37,773 nucleotides of DNA from JBALVO01 sp036961445 (GTDB lineage Bacteria; Pseudomonadota; Gammaproteobacteria; Pseudomonadales; Halieaceae): contig JBALVO010000025.1 in assembly GCA_036961445.1 (NCBI GenBank), positions 1 to 37,773 on the forward strand, in the 5' to 3' direction. The position numbers and the translations under genes were made by a program. The stretch's first letter is position 1, and every line of letters begins with the position of its first letter. The notes under the pieces are model-generated. The model did no database searches and was not told the origin of the DNA. It worked only from the letters and a program-made list of their open reading frames with translations. Shown here one piece after another: positions 24,169 through 33,150 of the stretch.

Positions 24169-24174
24169 ATTATA
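24169..24174 (-). promoter_or_regulatory. Candidate gyrA promoter -10
   Basis: The minus strand has TATAAT exactly (within CGTATAATCTGC), 115 nt before the gyrA start. No good -35 hexamer lies 16-18 nt upstream, so only the -10 is supported. The region 24055-24348 is the divergent intergenic space for gyrA and mtaD and holds no gene. Confidence 0.5.
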
Positions 24175-24249
24175 CGCGAAGATGACCCTTTCTCGCCATG
24201 TTTTTGCAGAATTTCGCTGCAATTTGGGCAGCTTCCACGCATTTACGGT

Positions 24250-24255
24250 TATACT
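24250..24255 (+). promoter_or_regulatory. Candidate mtaD promoter -10
   Basis: TATACT within GGTTATACTCC lies about 94 nt before the mtaD ATG. The nearest -35-like TTGGGC is about 20 nt upstream, too far for a standard sigma-70 site. It is a weak call. Confidence 0.35.
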
Positions 24256-24348
24256 CCTGCGCGGACTTGCGAATTACAGCAAAACTGCCGTCCGCTGGTG
24301 GTTTTTTGACCAAATGCCAAAGCCTCGGGGAACAGGAATCACATCACC

Positions 24349-25677
24349 ATGAGCTCGCAACCAACAACCGCAGACACCTTGCTGCATGCAGACTGGATCG
24401 TCCCGGTAATACCTCACGCGGCAGTGCTGGAAAACTACAGTATTGCCCTTACCGGGGACCGCATCACCGCCCTGCTGCCGCGACACGAAGCGCTACTTAT
24501 CGATGCCGGCGAGGTACTGGAACTGCCCGGACAGGCGCTCCTTCCAGGACTGATTAACTGTCACGGCCACGCGGGCATGAGCCTGCTACGCGGATACGCC
24601 GACGATCAACCACTAATGCCCTGGCTGGAACAACATATCTGGCCCGCCGAGGAAGCACATGTCAGTGCGGAATTCGTGCGCGATGGCACTGAACTGGCTG
24701 TCGCGGAAATGCTTCGTTCCGGCACCACAACTTTCAGTGATATGTACTTCTTTCCGGATGCCTGCGCCGCGGCCGCAGAACGCGCGGGTATGCGCTGCCA
24801 GATTACCTTTCCTGTGTTTGACTTCCCTACCGCCTGGGCCCGGGATGCAGACGAGTACATCAGCAAAGGCCTGGCTCTGCGTGACAATGTTAAACACAGC
24901 AAGCTGATTTCTGTGGGATTTGGTCCCCACGCGCCATACACCGTATCGGAAGCCAACCTGGTCAAGGTCGCCACGCTGGCGGCGGAGCTGGATATCGCTA
25001 TTCATATCCACCTGCACGAAACCGCCGGCGAAGTACTGCAAGCTGTGGAACAAACCGGCGAACGACCACTGGACACCTTGCAGCGCCTGGGCCTGCTCGG
25101 ACCCAAAACCCAGTGCGTACACATGACCGACCTCGGAGAGCAGGATATGGCGCTGCTGGCAGCCACCGGCGCCCACGTCGTGCACTGCCCCCAGTCAAAC
25201 ATGAAGCTGGCCTCTGGTGCCTGCCCGGTAACCAGGTTATTGAGCAAAGGCATCAATGTCGCTCTGGGCACGGACAGTGCTGCCAGCAACAACGACCTCA
25301 ACCTGTTCGGCGAAATGCAGGCAGCGGCCTTACTGGCCAAGCTGCAAGCGCAAGATGCCAGCGCACTGCCGGCCGCCGAGGCGCTTGCCATGGCAACTAT
25401 CAACGGTGCCAGGGCCATGGGACTGGAAGACAGTATTGGCAGTCTTGAGGTGGGCAAACAGGCCGACCTGATCGCCGTGGACCTCAGCGGACCGGAGACC
25501 CAACCCCTGTATAACCCACTGTCGCAACTGGTATACGCGTGCAACGGCAGCCAGGTAAGCCATAGCTGGATCGCCGGGCAGAAGGTGATGACGCAGCGGC
25601 AACTCACACATATAGACCTACCCGCGCTGGCGACACGAACGCACGCCTGGCAACAGAAAATCAGCAACGGAAACTAG
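24349..25677 (+). CDS. mtaD: 5-methylthioadenosine/S-adenosylhomocysteine deaminase (TrzA/MtaD amidohydrolase)
   Basis: 442-residue metal-dependent amidohydrolase. Metal-binding His72-x-His74 is in INCHGHAGMSLLRG, further ligands in IHIHLHETAGE and VHCPQSNMKLASG, and the catalytic Asp in GTDSAASNNDLN. The family also includes triazine hydrolases, but the context mtaD-ubiG-mupP-yciK is the pseudomonad arrangement, where the enzyme deaminates MTA/SAH in methyl-group salvage. That sits well beside the SAM-dependent UbiG, which produces SAH. The start ATG has AGGA 11 nt upstream. It is cytoplasmic. Confidence 0.88.
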   Translation: MSSQPTTADTLLHADWIVPVIPHAAVLENYSIALTGDRITALLPRHEALLIDAGEVLELPGQALLPGLINCHGHAGMSLLRGYADDQPLMPWLEQHIWPAEEAHVSAEFVRDGTELAVAEMLRSGTTTFSDMYFFPDACAAAAERAGMRCQITFPVFDFPTAWARDADEYISKGLALRDNVKHSKLISVGFGPHAPYTVSEANLVKVATLAAELDIAIHIHLHETAGEVLQAVEQTGERPLDTLQRLGLLGPKTQCVHMTDLGEQDMALLAATGAHVVHCPQSNMKLASGACPVTRLLSKGINVALGTDSAASNNDLNLFGEMQAAALLAKLQAQDASALPAAEALAMATINGARAMGLEDSIGSLEVGKQADLIAVDLSGPETQPLYNPLSQLVYACNGSQVSHSWIAGQKVMTQRQLTHIDLPALATRTHAWQQKISNGN

Positions 25678-25682
25678 CGAGC

Positions 25683-26393
25683 ATGGCCAGCGAAATAAAT
25701 GTAGACCCCCAGGAAATCGCCAAATTTGAGGCCCTTGCTTCGCGCTGGTGGGATCGCAACAGTGAATTCAAACCACTGCACGAGATAAACCCCCTGCGCG
25801 CAAATTACATCGACCGACATTCACCGGTCGCCGGCAAACGACTGCTGGATGTAGGCTGTGGCGGCGGTATCCTGGCCGACTCCATGGCCCAGCGCGGTGC
25901 CAACGTTACCGGCATAGACATGGGAGAAGCACCACTGGCCGTGGCGAAGCTGCACCAGCTGGAGTCCGGCATGGAAGTTGATTACCTGCACTGCACCGCA
26001 GAACAACTGGCTGAGCGCGAAGCCGGCAACTTTGACATTGTGTGTTGCCTGGAAATGCTCGAGCACGTACCGGATCCGGCTTCGGTGATCGCCGCCTGTG
26101 CCACCCTGGCACAACCTGGAGCCTCTCTGTATTTTTCCACGATCAATCGCAATCCCAAGGCCTATGTTTTTGCAATTGTAGGCGCAGAACACCTATTGCA
26201 ATTACTACCGGCGGGCACGCACGAATACGCCAAGTTTATCAAACCTTCAGAGTTAGCCGGATGGATTCGTGCGGCTGGACTGGTAATGGATGATATGACC
26301 GGCCTCACCTACAACCCGCTAACCAAGCACTACCGCCTCAATCCCAAGGATGTAAGTGTGAACTACATGGTAAGGGCGGTAAAACCGGCATGA
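25683..26393 (+). CDS. ubiG: Ubiquinone biosynthesis O-methyltransferase
   Basis: 236-residue class I SAM methyltransferase. UbiG-specific features are the N-terminal DPQEIAKFEALASRWWDRNS and PLHEINPLRANYID, motif I LLDVGCGGGILADSMA, post-I GIDMGE, and motif II FDIVCCLEMLEHVPDP. It ends YNPLTKHYRLNPKDVSVNYM, also typical. It performs two O-methylations in ubiquinone synthesis at the membrane face. It is 5 bp after mtaD and overlaps mupP by 4 nt. Confidence 0.97.
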   Translation: MASEINVDPQEIAKFEALASRWWDRNSEFKPLHEINPLRANYIDRHSPVAGKRLLDVGCGGGILADSMAQRGANVTGIDMGEAPLAVAKLHQLESGMEVDYLHCTAEQLAEREAGNFDIVCCLEMLEHVPDPASVIAACATLAQPGASLYFSTINRNPKAYVFAIVGAEHLLQLLPAGTHEYAKFIKPSELAGWIRAAGLVMDDMTGLTYNPLTKHYRLNPKDVSVNYMVRAVKPA

Positions 26394-27079
26394 CTGACTC
26401 CAGCTCCATAACGCGGCCACAACACCTGAAGGCGGTTATCTTCGACCTGGACGGCACCTTGGTAGATACCGCGGATGAGTTCGTGCCGGTGGTGCAAACG
26501 CTGCGGGCGGAGCACGGTCACGCGGCCATGGATCCACAGCGTATTCGCGCCTCGGTCTCCAACGGTGCCCGGGCACTGGTCACCCTGGGATTGGGAATAG
26601 CTGAGGACGCACCTGAATTTGAGAGCAAACGATTGCGCCTGCTGGAACTTTACAGTGAGGTCCTGGGCAGCCTCGCCAACACCTACCCCGGTATTGACGC
26701 ACTACTGAGCGCACTACAGCAAAGGGGTATTGCCTGGGGCATCGCCACCAACAAACCACGTGCCTACACCGAACCGCTGTTACAAAAACTGAATATCCAG
26801 CCACCGCCAGGCAGTGTGGTGTGCCCTGACGATGTTAGCCAGCGCAAGCCCCATCCTGAATCGCTACACCGCAATTGCAGCGAACTGGGTTGCTCGGCAC
26901 ATGAAGCCATCTATGTAGGCGATCACCAGCGTGACATAGAGGCAGGGCGACGCGCCGGCATGTACACCATCGCGGCGGCATACGGCTACATAGAAGCCGA
27001 TGATGATCCGCGTCATTGGGGCGCTGACGCCCATGCCGAACACAGCACTGAGTTGCTCAGTCTGATTCTCAATCAGTAA
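26390..27079 (+). CDS. mupP: HAD phosphatase, N-acetylmuramic acid 6-phosphate phosphatase MupP
   Basis: 229 residues of the HAD superfamily. Motif I FDLDGTLVDTADEF is at about 18-31 (nucleophile and acid Asp), motif II ATNKPRA, the Lys in VSQRKPHPES, and motif IV YVGDHQRDIEAG. It resembles phosphoglycolate phosphatase (Gph), but the ubiG-mupP-yciK context in pseudomonads marks MupP, which dephosphorylates MurNAc-6-P in the cell-wall recycling route that bypasses MurQ. The choice between Gph and MupP rests on context. The start overlaps the ubiG stop (ATGA). Confidence 0.85.
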   Translation: MTDSSSITRPQHLKAVIFDLDGTLVDTADEFVPVVQTLRAEHGHAAMDPQRIRASVSNGARALVTLGLGIAEDAPEFESKRLRLLELYSEVLGSLANTYPGIDALLSALQQRGIAWGIATNKPRAYTEPLLQKLNIQPPPGSVVCPDDVSQRKPHPESLHRNCSELGCSAHEAIYVGDHQRDIEAGRRAGMYTIAAAYGYIEADDDPRHWGADAHAEHSTELLSLILNQ

Positions 27080-27098
27080 CCAGACCAGAGAACACAAC

Positions 27099-27857
27099 AT
27101 GGAAATACTAACGATTCCGCAGCGCTACCAGCCACGCGCTGATTTGCTCACCGGCAAGACCATACTGGTCACCGGTGCCGGAGACGGCATAGGCCGGTCT
27201 GCCGCTTTATGCTACGCGCTGCACGGCGCAACGGTTATCTTGCTGGGACGCACGGGCAGCAAGCTGGACGCCGTCTATGATGAAATAGAAAGTGCCGGGG
27301 GGCCACAGCCAGCGATTGTCGAAATGGACCTGGCCACCGCGACCGAAGAAAGTTACCAGAACCTTGCCAGCAGTTTGAGCGGGGCGTTCCCACAGCTGGA
27401 CGGCATTCTGCACAATGCCAGTATTTTAGGTGATCGCCGGTCCATAGAAAGTGCCGGCTACCAAAGTTGGCAGGAAGTTATGCAGGTGAATGTTAACGCC
27501 CAATTCCTGTTAACCCGTTATCTGCTGCCGCAGTTACAGGCCGCGCCAGCTGCTTCTATTGTGTTTACTTCATCGGGCGTGGGTCGCACCGGCAGGGCAT
27601 TCTGGGGTGCCTACGCGGTGTCCAAATTCGCCACCGAAGGATTTATGCAGGTACTGGCCAGCGAACTGGAAAATACCTCAAAAATACGCGTTAACAGCCT
27701 CAATCCCGGCGCGACCAATACCAGCATGCGCAGAACCGCATACCCGGCAGAAACGCCCACCGACAACCCGGCCCCACAGGACATCATGCCGACTTATCTT
27801 TACTTGATGGGTGAGGATAGTGCCGGTATTACCGGCAAGGCATTCAACGCCCGCTAG
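27099..27857 (+). CDS. yciK: YciK family short-chain dehydrogenase
   Basis: 252-residue SDR. The NADP site TGAGDGIGRSAAL is at about 26-38, with LHNASILGDR, the catalytic Ser in FTSSGVGRTG, and Tyr-x3-Lys in WGAYAVSKFATEG. These together are typical of YciK, an oxidoreductase of unknown substrate. A linker of 19 bp separates it from mupP. Its last 14 bases overlap the 3' end of rluB on the opposite strand. Confidence 0.92.
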   Translation: MEILTIPQRYQPRADLLTGKTILVTGAGDGIGRSAALCYALHGATVILLGRTGSKLDAVYDEIESAGGPQPAIVEMDLATATEESYQNLASSLSGAFPQLDGILHNASILGDRRSIESAGYQSWQEVMQVNVNAQFLLTRYLLPQLQAAPAASIVFTSSGVGRTGRAFWGAYAVSKFATEGFMQVLASELENTSKIRVNSLNPGATNTSMRRTAYPAETPTDNPAPQDIMPTYLYLMGEDSAGITGKAFNAR

Positions 27858-28758
27858 GTACGGGTCTGCCCTTCTTTTTGGCCACGCCACGACCCTGGCG
27901 TTTACCGAACTGTCGCTCCATGATGTCGCGCTCCTTGACAGTACCACGGCGCATATCCTTGATAGCAAGTCCGCCCATTCGATACAAACTCTTGATATCT
28001 TTCAGTTCCAGCTCTATCCACTGTCCCTGCTTGACCTTGGAGGGAATAAAGACCTCGCCATAGCGCACCCGTTTGAGCCGCGAAACGGTCAGGCCCTGCG
28101 ATTCCCACAGGCGTCGCACCTCGCGATTACGACCCTCCATAAGCACCACATAGTACCAGTGATTAATACCGTCACCACCGCCATCCTGAATGTCGGCAAA
28201 ACGCGCCATGCCATCTTCGAGCATAACGCCCTCGGTCATACGCTGCAGCATATCTTCCTGCACGTTGCCCATCACCCGCACCGAATATTCCCGCTCAATA
28301 TTGGAAGAGGGATGCATCAGGGCATTGGCCAGATCGCCATCAGTAGTGAATAACAGCAGACCAGAGGTATTAAAATCCAGGCGCCCGATAGATATCCAGC
28401 GACCGGACTTCAGTTTGGGTAAACGCTGGAACACGGTACGCCGCCCCTGTGGATCGTCGCGGGTACAGACCTCTCCAGTAGGCTTATGGTACAAAATACA
28501 ACGAGCCTGCTGGGCGGGCATGCGCTCCAAAGCCTTGCCATCCACCGCGAGGTTGGCCCGGTCATCTACCCGATCGCCCAGCTTGGCTGCTTTACCGTCT
28601 ACAGCTACCCGCCCTTGCTCTATCCAACGCTCCATCTCACGGCGAGATCCAAGGCCGGTGCGCGCCAATACTTTCTGTAGTTTCTCGCCATCTTTGGTAA
28701 CCGGTTTAGCCGCTTCCTCGGGTGTGGAGCCGCTCTGGGGTCTGGGTCTCTTGGCCAT
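27844..28758 (-). CDS. rluB: 23S rRNA pseudouridine(2605) synthase
   Basis: 304 residues. The S4 RNA-binding domain (about 25-75) has EKLQKVLARTGLGSRREMER. The pseudouridine synthase domain has catalytic Asp128 in IGRLDFNTSGLLLFTTDGDL, and EGRNREVRRLWESQGLTVSR near its end. The basic C-terminal tail (GKRQGRGVAKKKGRPVPSGR) and N-terminus are disordered. It modifies U2605 (E. coli numbering) in helix 93 of 23S rRNA. AGGA lies 8 nt before the ATG. The order scpA-scpB-rluB is widespread. Confidence 0.95.
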   Translation of the reverse strand: MAKRPRPQSGSTPEEAAKPVTKDGEKLQKVLARTGLGSRREMERWIEQGRVAVDGKAAKLGDRVDDRANLAVDGKALERMPAQQARCILYHKPTGEVCTRDDPQGRRTVFQRLPKLKSGRWISIGRLDFNTSGLLLFTTDGDLANALMHPSSNIEREYSVRVMGNVQEDMLQRMTEGVMLEDGMARFADIQDGGGDGINHWYYVVLMEGRNREVRRLWESQGLTVSRLKRVRYGEVFIPSKVKQGQWIELELKDIKSLYRMGGLAIKDMRRGTVKERDIMERQFGKRQGRGVAKKKGRPVPSGR

Positions 28759-28770
28759 ATCAGCTTCCTG

Positions 28771-29643
28771 TCAGGCCTGGGATTCGGGGCTGGACGGTTC
28801 AATAACGGACGGCCTTTCATCAGCCTCGACATCTGTAGTTGGTGTCACATCATCTGGCAAAATTTGCGCGGCGGAGAGCGCGTCGGCTTCCGGGTTTGCT
28901 TGCGCCACGTCGGTCGCGAAGGACTCGCCTGCACGGGATTCAAGATCGTCGGTGGCCTGTGACAGGGTGACGGGTTCAATCATCACTTCCGCCAGCAAAG
29001 GCGTGTGCTCGGTACCACCAACAACACTTAATCCAGGCCCGGCTTCATTACCGTCAACGGTATCGGTTTTGGTCGCCGACAAGGGCTCAGTAAAACCCAG
29101 TTCGGCGTTAAGTGTCTCGAGGTCGCGGATTTCCGCCAGCGCCGGCAACTGATCCAGGCTTTTAAGGCTGAAATAATCCAAAAACTGGCGCGTAGTGGCA
29201 TACATGGCGGGCCGACCTGGCACGTCCCGATGCCCGACCACACGAATCCATTCACGCTCATGAAGTGTCTTGACGATATTAGAGCTGACCGCCACACCGC
29301 GGATTTCCTCGATCTCGCCGCGGGTAATAGGCTGCCGGTAAGCGATAAGCGCCAAGGTCTCCAACAGCGCGCGGGAGTACTTCTGTGGGCGTTCCTGCCA
29401 TAGGCGAGCCACCCAGGTACTCAACGACTGACGCACCTGAAAGCGAAAGCCACTGGCTACTTCCTGCAGTTCAAAACCACGACCTTCACAACGCTCGGCA
29501 ACTGCCTTGAGTGCTTCGCGGATAGCGGTATTTTCCGGACGCTCATGTTCCTCGAACAACTCCGCCAACTGTGCCACCGTGAGCGGCTTGCCCGCTGAGA
29601 GCAAAGCGCCCTCAATGATCTGTACCAACCCGGTTTCTGACAT
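28771..29643 (-). CDS. scpB: Segregation and condensation protein B
   Basis: 290 residues from the ATG at 29643 (MSETGLVQIIEGALLSAGKP), supported by GGAG 5 nt upstream inside the scpA end; a longer in-frame reading crosses scpA and is not real. Two winged-helix domains cover about 1-180, including ALLETLALIAYRQPITRGEI and SSNIVKTLHEREWIRVVGHR. After about 190 comes a roughly 100-residue acidic, low-complexity tail absent from short ScpB proteins but seen in pseudomonad relatives. ScpB bridges ScpA and SMC in chromosome segregation; no smc or muk gene is in view. It begins 1 nt after scpA. Confidence 0.93.
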   Translation of the reverse strand: MSETGLVQIIEGALLSAGKPLTVAQLAELFEEHERPENTAIREALKAVAERCEGRGFELQEVASGFRFQVRQSLSTWVARLWQERPQKYSRALLETLALIAYRQPITRGEIEEIRGVAVSSNIVKTLHEREWIRVVGHRDVPGRPAMYATTRQFLDYFSLKSLDQLPALAEIRDLETLNAELGFTEPLSATKTDTVDGNEAGPGLSVVGGTEHTPLLAEVMIEPVTLSQATDDLESRAGESFATDVAQANPEADALSAAQILPDDVTPTTDVEADERPSVIEPSSPESQA

Positions 29644-29644
29644 T

Positions 29645-30559
29645 TTACTCCGACCTTGCCTTGACGTGGATGGGACCGAAGCTTTCGCTCTGTACGATCT
29701 CCACCAGGGATTCTTTAATGAGTTCCATAATTGCCAGGAAGGTAACGACCACTCCCAGGCGCCCTTCTTCGGAGGTAAACAGCGAGACGAAGGGCACAAA
29801 CTGTTGCCCAGACAACCGGTCCAGCACTTCAGACATGCGCTCACGGGTGGACAGGGCCTCACGCTGGATATGGTGGCTCTCGAACATATCCGCCCGGCGC
29901 AATACTTCACCCAGCGCTAACAGCAGCTCGCGCATATCCACGTCCGGATCTGTGCGAGCGCGATTGATATCCGGGGGATTGGCACTGCCGACCCAGGTGT
30001 CGCGCTCAACACGGGGCATTTCCTCGATATCTTCCGCTACTTTTTTGAAGCGTTCGTACTCCTGCAGGCGGCGAATCAATTGCGCCCGGGGATCTTCCTC
30101 ATCATCTTCTATCTCAGTCGAGCGCGGCAGTAACATGCGTGACTTTATTTCCGCTAACATGGCAGCCATCAACAGGTATTCACCGGCCAATTCAAACTGC
30201 ATAGCGTCCATCAAATCGACGTAATGCATATACTGCTCGGTGATTTTGGAAACGTCGATTTCCAGAATATCCAGATTCTGGCGCTTGATCAGGTACAGCA
30301 GCAGATCCAATGGCCCCTCAAAAGCTTCGAGAAAGACTTCCAGGGCCTGAGGCGGAATGTACAAATCCTTGGGTAGTTCCGTTACGGCCTGGCCCATAAC
30401 GACAGCAAAGGGCATCTCGCCCTGCTGAGGATGAACGAAAGACCCTGTCGGGGATACCCGGGCGTCGGCGGAGGAGGGTTCTGTCTGCCCTGCAGCGCTG
30501 TCTCCGTTGCCTGCTGTTGCGCCGGTGGAAACTTCGGTATTGGATTCGTTAACTGACAC
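29645..30559 (-). CDS. scpA: Segregation and condensation protein A (kleisin)
   Basis: 304 residues from a GTG start. Residues 1-70 are an Ala/Ser/Thr-rich disordered leader. The kleisin core begins at about 75 with LEVFLEAFEGPLDLLLYLIK and continues with LLMAAMLAEIKSRMLLPRST and PRAQLIRRLQEYERFKKVAE. The C-terminal winged helix (about 225-300) contacts SMC heads. It forms the SMC-ScpAB condensin. It is transcribed with scpB and rluB; the upstream yciO stop is 39 bp away. Confidence 0.95.
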   Translation of the reverse strand: MSVNESNTEVSTGATAGNGDSAAGQTEPSSADARVSPTGSFVHPQQGEMPFAVVMGQAVTELPKDLYIPPQALEVFLEAFEGPLDLLLYLIKRQNLDILEIDVSKITEQYMHYVDLMDAMQFELAGEYLLMAAMLAEIKSRMLLPRSTEIEDDEEDPRAQLIRRLQEYERFKKVAEDIEEMPRVERDTWVGSANPPDINRARTDPDVDMRELLLALGEVLRRADMFESHHIQREALSTRERMSEVLDRLSGQQFVPFVSLFTSEEGRLGVVVTFLAIMELIKESLVEIVQSESFGPIHVKARSE

Positions 30560-30597
30560 GGGCTTACCTGCTTTTCTATGTGCTGCAGTATACCTGA

Positions 30598-31221
30598 CTA
30601 ATCGTCAAAAGGCGCGATATCTCCCTTACCAACGCGCAATACCAGGGGTGTTTCATCGGCCAGGTCTACCACGGTAGTGGGTTCCATTCCGCAATACCCG
30701 CCATCGATTACCAGGTCGACATCGCGCTCCAGCGTGGCACGGATATCATAGGGGTCGATCAGGGGAAGGTCATCGTCGGGCATGATCAGGGTCACGCTCA
30801 TTAGCGGCTCGCCCAAATCCTGTAGCAGCGCCGCGGCTATGCGATTATCCGGGACTCGCAAACCCACCGTCTTACGTTTTGGGTGCATCAGACGCCGCGG
30901 CACCTCCGAAGTGGCGCGCAAGATAAAAGTGTAGGGGCCAGGAGTACAATGACGCAGCAGGCGATAGGCAGTGTTGTCCACCTTGGCATAGGTGGCTATC
31001 TCTGACAAATCACTGCATACCAGGGTGAAGTTGTGTTTGTCATCAAGTTTGCGAATACGGCGAATACGATCCAGGGCAGCCTTGTCTCCGATTTGACAGC
31101 CCAGGGCATAGGCCGAATCGGTAGGGTACACCACCACACCTCCCTCGCGAATAATATCCACCGCCTGGCTAATCAGCCGTGCCTGGGGATTTTCGGGGTG
31201 AATTTGAAAAAACTGACTCAC
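30598..31221 (-). CDS. yciO: YciO/YrdC/Sua5 family protein (L-threonylcarbamoyladenylate synthase-like)
   Basis: 207 residues of the YrdC fold. The nucleotide/threonine pocket is seen in GGVVVYPTDSAYALGCQIG, with RIRRIRKLDDKHNFTLVCSD, the Lys-Arg loop RLMHPKRKTVGLRVPDN and a C-terminal DLADETPLVLRVGKGD. YrdC proteins make threonylcarbamoyl-AMP for tRNA t6A. The KRKTVGLRVPDNRI form and the scp/PHP neighbourhood match YciO, a paralogue with weak or unclear activity. The start is GTG with GAGAG upstream. The next gene (PHP) ends 22 bp upstream on the same strand. Confidence 0.9.
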   Translation of the reverse strand: MSQFFQIHPENPQARLISQAVDIIREGGVVVYPTDSAYALGCQIGDKAALDRIRRIRKLDDKHNFTLVCSDLSEIATYAKVDNTAYRLLRHCTPGPYTFILRATSEVPRRLMHPKRKTVGLRVPDNRIAAALLQDLGEPLMSVTLIMPDDDLPLIDPYDIRATLERDVDLVIDGGYCGMEPTTVVDLADETPLVLRVGKGDIAPFDD

Positions 31222-31243
31222 GTGCGCTTACTCTCAAGGCCTA

Positions 31244-32101
31244 TTATGGTTTAGCGGTACTGTGCGACTGCGCCCATCTTTCCCAGACGCCGCGCAAGCC
31301 GTCAAATTGGGGCAATTCTACACCGAGTTGAGGGCTGTAGGGTCCATCCCGATGAAAATCACTGCCCACTGAGGCCTCCAGCTCGAACTCCTTGCCAATA
31401 CGTACGAGTTGGGCCGTCTGATCGGCGGTCTGGCGGCCGCTAAGGACTTCGATACCACTACCTCCAGCCGCTATGAAATCTATCACCAGACGGCGCAGCT
31501 TCATGCGGGTGAAACGATAGGCCAGCGGGTGCGCGATAATGGCTGCCCCGCCGGAGGCTTCTATCCAACCTGTAACGTCAGCCAATTCAGGCCAGAACGC
31601 TTTTACATCGCCCCTCTTGCCCTGCCCCAGGTACTTGTCAAAAGCCTGATGGTGATCCGCAACATGCCCTTGCGTTACCATCCAGGAGGCAAAGTGGGGA
31701 CGGCCGAGTTGACTTTCGCCGGCGACCGCGCGCGCACCTGCCAACGCCCCCTTGAATCCAAGGTCCTCCATCCGGCTGGCTATCTTTTCACCGCGCGCTG
31801 AGCGGGCCTTGTTCAGCACTGCCAGACCCTCACACATCGCCGGATGCTCACTATCAACACCCAGGCCAAGAATATGTACCGTGGTGGCCGACCAGCGACA
31901 GGAAAACTCAATGCCCTGTATAAGCCGCATCTTGCCCGGTTTTTGCGTATAATACTCCGCCGCCGCCTGATATCCGGCCACCGTATCGTGGTCAGTTATA
32001 GCCAGCAGACTGATTTCCCTGACCAGCGCCCGATCAATCATCTCACTGGGACTGAGGGCACCATCAGAAGCTGTAGTGTGGGTATGGAAGTCGATTAGCA
32101 C
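31244..32101 (-). CDS. PHP-domain phosphoesterase, RNase AM (YciV/TrpH)
   Basis: 285 residues. The PHP motifs are MLIDFHTHTTASDGALSP (His-x-His, residues 6-8), LLAITDHDTVAGY, QGIEFSCRW, GRPHFASWMV, IIAHPLAY and GSDFHRDG, giving the full set of metal ligands. E. coli YciV (RNase AM, also called TrpH) is a 5'-3' exoribonuclease that trims rRNA 5' ends and can dephosphorylate 3',5'-bisphosphonucleosides; I assign this by domain and by proximity to yciO. The GTG start at 32101 places the first metal motif directly at the N-terminus. It is divergent from yciB. Confidence 0.88.
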   Translation of the reverse strand: MLIDFHTHTTASDGALSPSEMIDRALVREISLLAITDHDTVAGYQAAAEYYTQKPGKMRLIQGIEFSCRWSATTVHILGLGVDSEHPAMCEGLAVLNKARSARGEKIASRMEDLGFKGALAGARAVAGESQLGRPHFASWMVTQGHVADHHQAFDKYLGQGKRGDVKAFWPELADVTGWIEASGGAAIIAHPLAYRFTRMKLRRLVIDFIAAGGSGIEVLSGRQTADQTAQLVRIGKEFELEASVGSDFHRDGPYSPQLGVELPQFDGLRGVWERWAQSHSTAKP

Positions 32102-32196
32102 AATCTTTACACTGAGCGCTCCCGTCAGACAGATTCAGTCAGACGGCCTTAATAGTAGGAATCACCCATGGTACCAGTCGGAGCACAACATAATCC

Positions 32197-32781
32197 ATGA
32201 AGCAATTACTGGAATTTGTTCCTATCGCCCTGTTCTTCATTAGCTACCAGCTGAAGGGCGAAAGCATCGTGCTGGGGGACTGGCAATACACCTTTGATGG
32301 CATGTTTTCCGCCACTGCGGTACTGATGGCGGCCACGGTGCTGCAGGTTATCGTAACCTACGCATTGACGCGGGAATTAGAAAAGCGCCTGATGTGGCTG
32401 CTACTGGCTGTGATGATATTTGGCGGCGCCACTTTGATATTTCGCAACCAGATGTTTATTCAGTGGAAACCGACTATCTTCAATTGGGTTCTGGCCATCG
32501 CGTTTGGCATCTCGCAGTTTATCGGCGAGAAAAATCTGATGGAGCGCACCCTGGGCGGCCAGATTCATTTGCCCAAGCGCGTCTGGACCAGACTCAATCT
32601 GCTGTGGGTGAGTAATTTTGCCATTGTTGGCGGCCTCAACCTGGTGGTCGCCTATGGGTTCAGTGAAGATACCTGGGTCAGCTACAAATTGTATTCCGCC
32701 ATTGGTTTCACCCTGGTACTAACCATTTTAACAGCCCTGCTGATCAGCCCCCATATGAAAGACGAGCAAGCTACCGAGTAA
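32197..32781 (+). CDS. yciB: Inner membrane-spanning protein YciB (septation protein A)
   Basis: 194 residues with five transmembrane helices and the family signature MKQLLEFVPIALFFISYQLK, IFRNQMFIQWKPTIFNW, FIGEKNLMERTLGGQIHLP and WTRLNLLWVSNFAIVGGLNL. E. coli YciB takes part in cell-envelope synthesis and septation at the inner membrane. Length is slightly above the E. coli protein (179). No strong ribosome site precedes the ATG. It is followed 25 bp later by yciI, as in E. coli and Pseudomonas. Confidence 0.95.
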   Translation: MKQLLEFVPIALFFISYQLKGESIVLGDWQYTFDGMFSATAVLMAATVLQVIVTYALTRELEKRLMWLLLAVMIFGGATLIFRNQMFIQWKPTIFNWVLAIAFGISQFIGEKNLMERTLGGQIHLPKRVWTRLNLLWVSNFAIVGGLNLVVAYGFSEDTWVSYKLYSAIGFTLVLTILTALLISPHMKDEQATE

Positions 32782-32806
32782 ATAGTCGAAAAATAGGATA
32801 CACCCG

Positions 32807-33106
32807 ATGTACTACGCCATCCTCTGCGAAGATATTGAAAACAGCCTGGCACTGCGCCAGCGAGCCCGCCCGGCACATCTGGCGCGCATCCAGCAATTGG
32901 TGGATGAGGGCCGATTGCTGGCGGCAGGACCACACCCGGCGCTGGATACGCCAGATCCGGGTGAAGCAGGTTTTACCGGCAGTTTGATCATCGGCGAGTT
33001 CGACAGCCTGGAAGCCGCTACCGCTTGGGCTGACTCCGATCCTTATGTGGACGCCGGGGTCTTCAGTAAAGTCATCGTCAAGCCCTACAAGCTGGTATTA
33101 CCGTAA
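32807..33106 (+). CDS. yciI: YciI family protein
   Basis: 99 residues of the YciI/YCII ferredoxin-like fold. It begins MYYAILCEDIENSLALRQRA, keeps the His-Asp dyad area ARPAHLARIQQLVDEGRLLA, and has GSLIIGEFDSLEAATAWADSDPYVDAGVF. It is a small dehalogenase- or chlorohydrolase-like protein of uncertain activity. A GGATA-type weak ribosome site lies before the ATG. The yciB-yciI pair is conserved. Confidence 0.95.
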   Translation: MYYAILCEDIENSLALRQRARPAHLARIQQLVDEGRLLAAGPHPALDTPDPGEAGFTGSLIIGEFDSLEAATAWADSDPYVDAGVFSKVIVKPYKLVLP

Positions 33107-33127
33107 GCTTAAACTTCTAGCTCATCA

Positions 33128-33150
33128 GGGGTACACTAGCCCCGTTTTTT
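33128..33150 (+). terminator. Possible terminator after yciI overlapping a promoter-like element
   Basis: GGGG (33128-33131) and CCCC (33140-33143) flank an 8-nt loop and are followed by G and six T residues. The stem is short, so it is a weak terminator. The loop itself contains TACACT, a -10-like hexamer 17 nt after TTAAAC, which could serve the SH3-domain gene at 33178. Confidence 0.4.

Noticed and set aside
29644..29910. 89-residue N-terminal extension of ScpB
   Set aside because: It runs through scpA in another frame and has unrelated composition; the ATG at 29643 starts the conserved domain.
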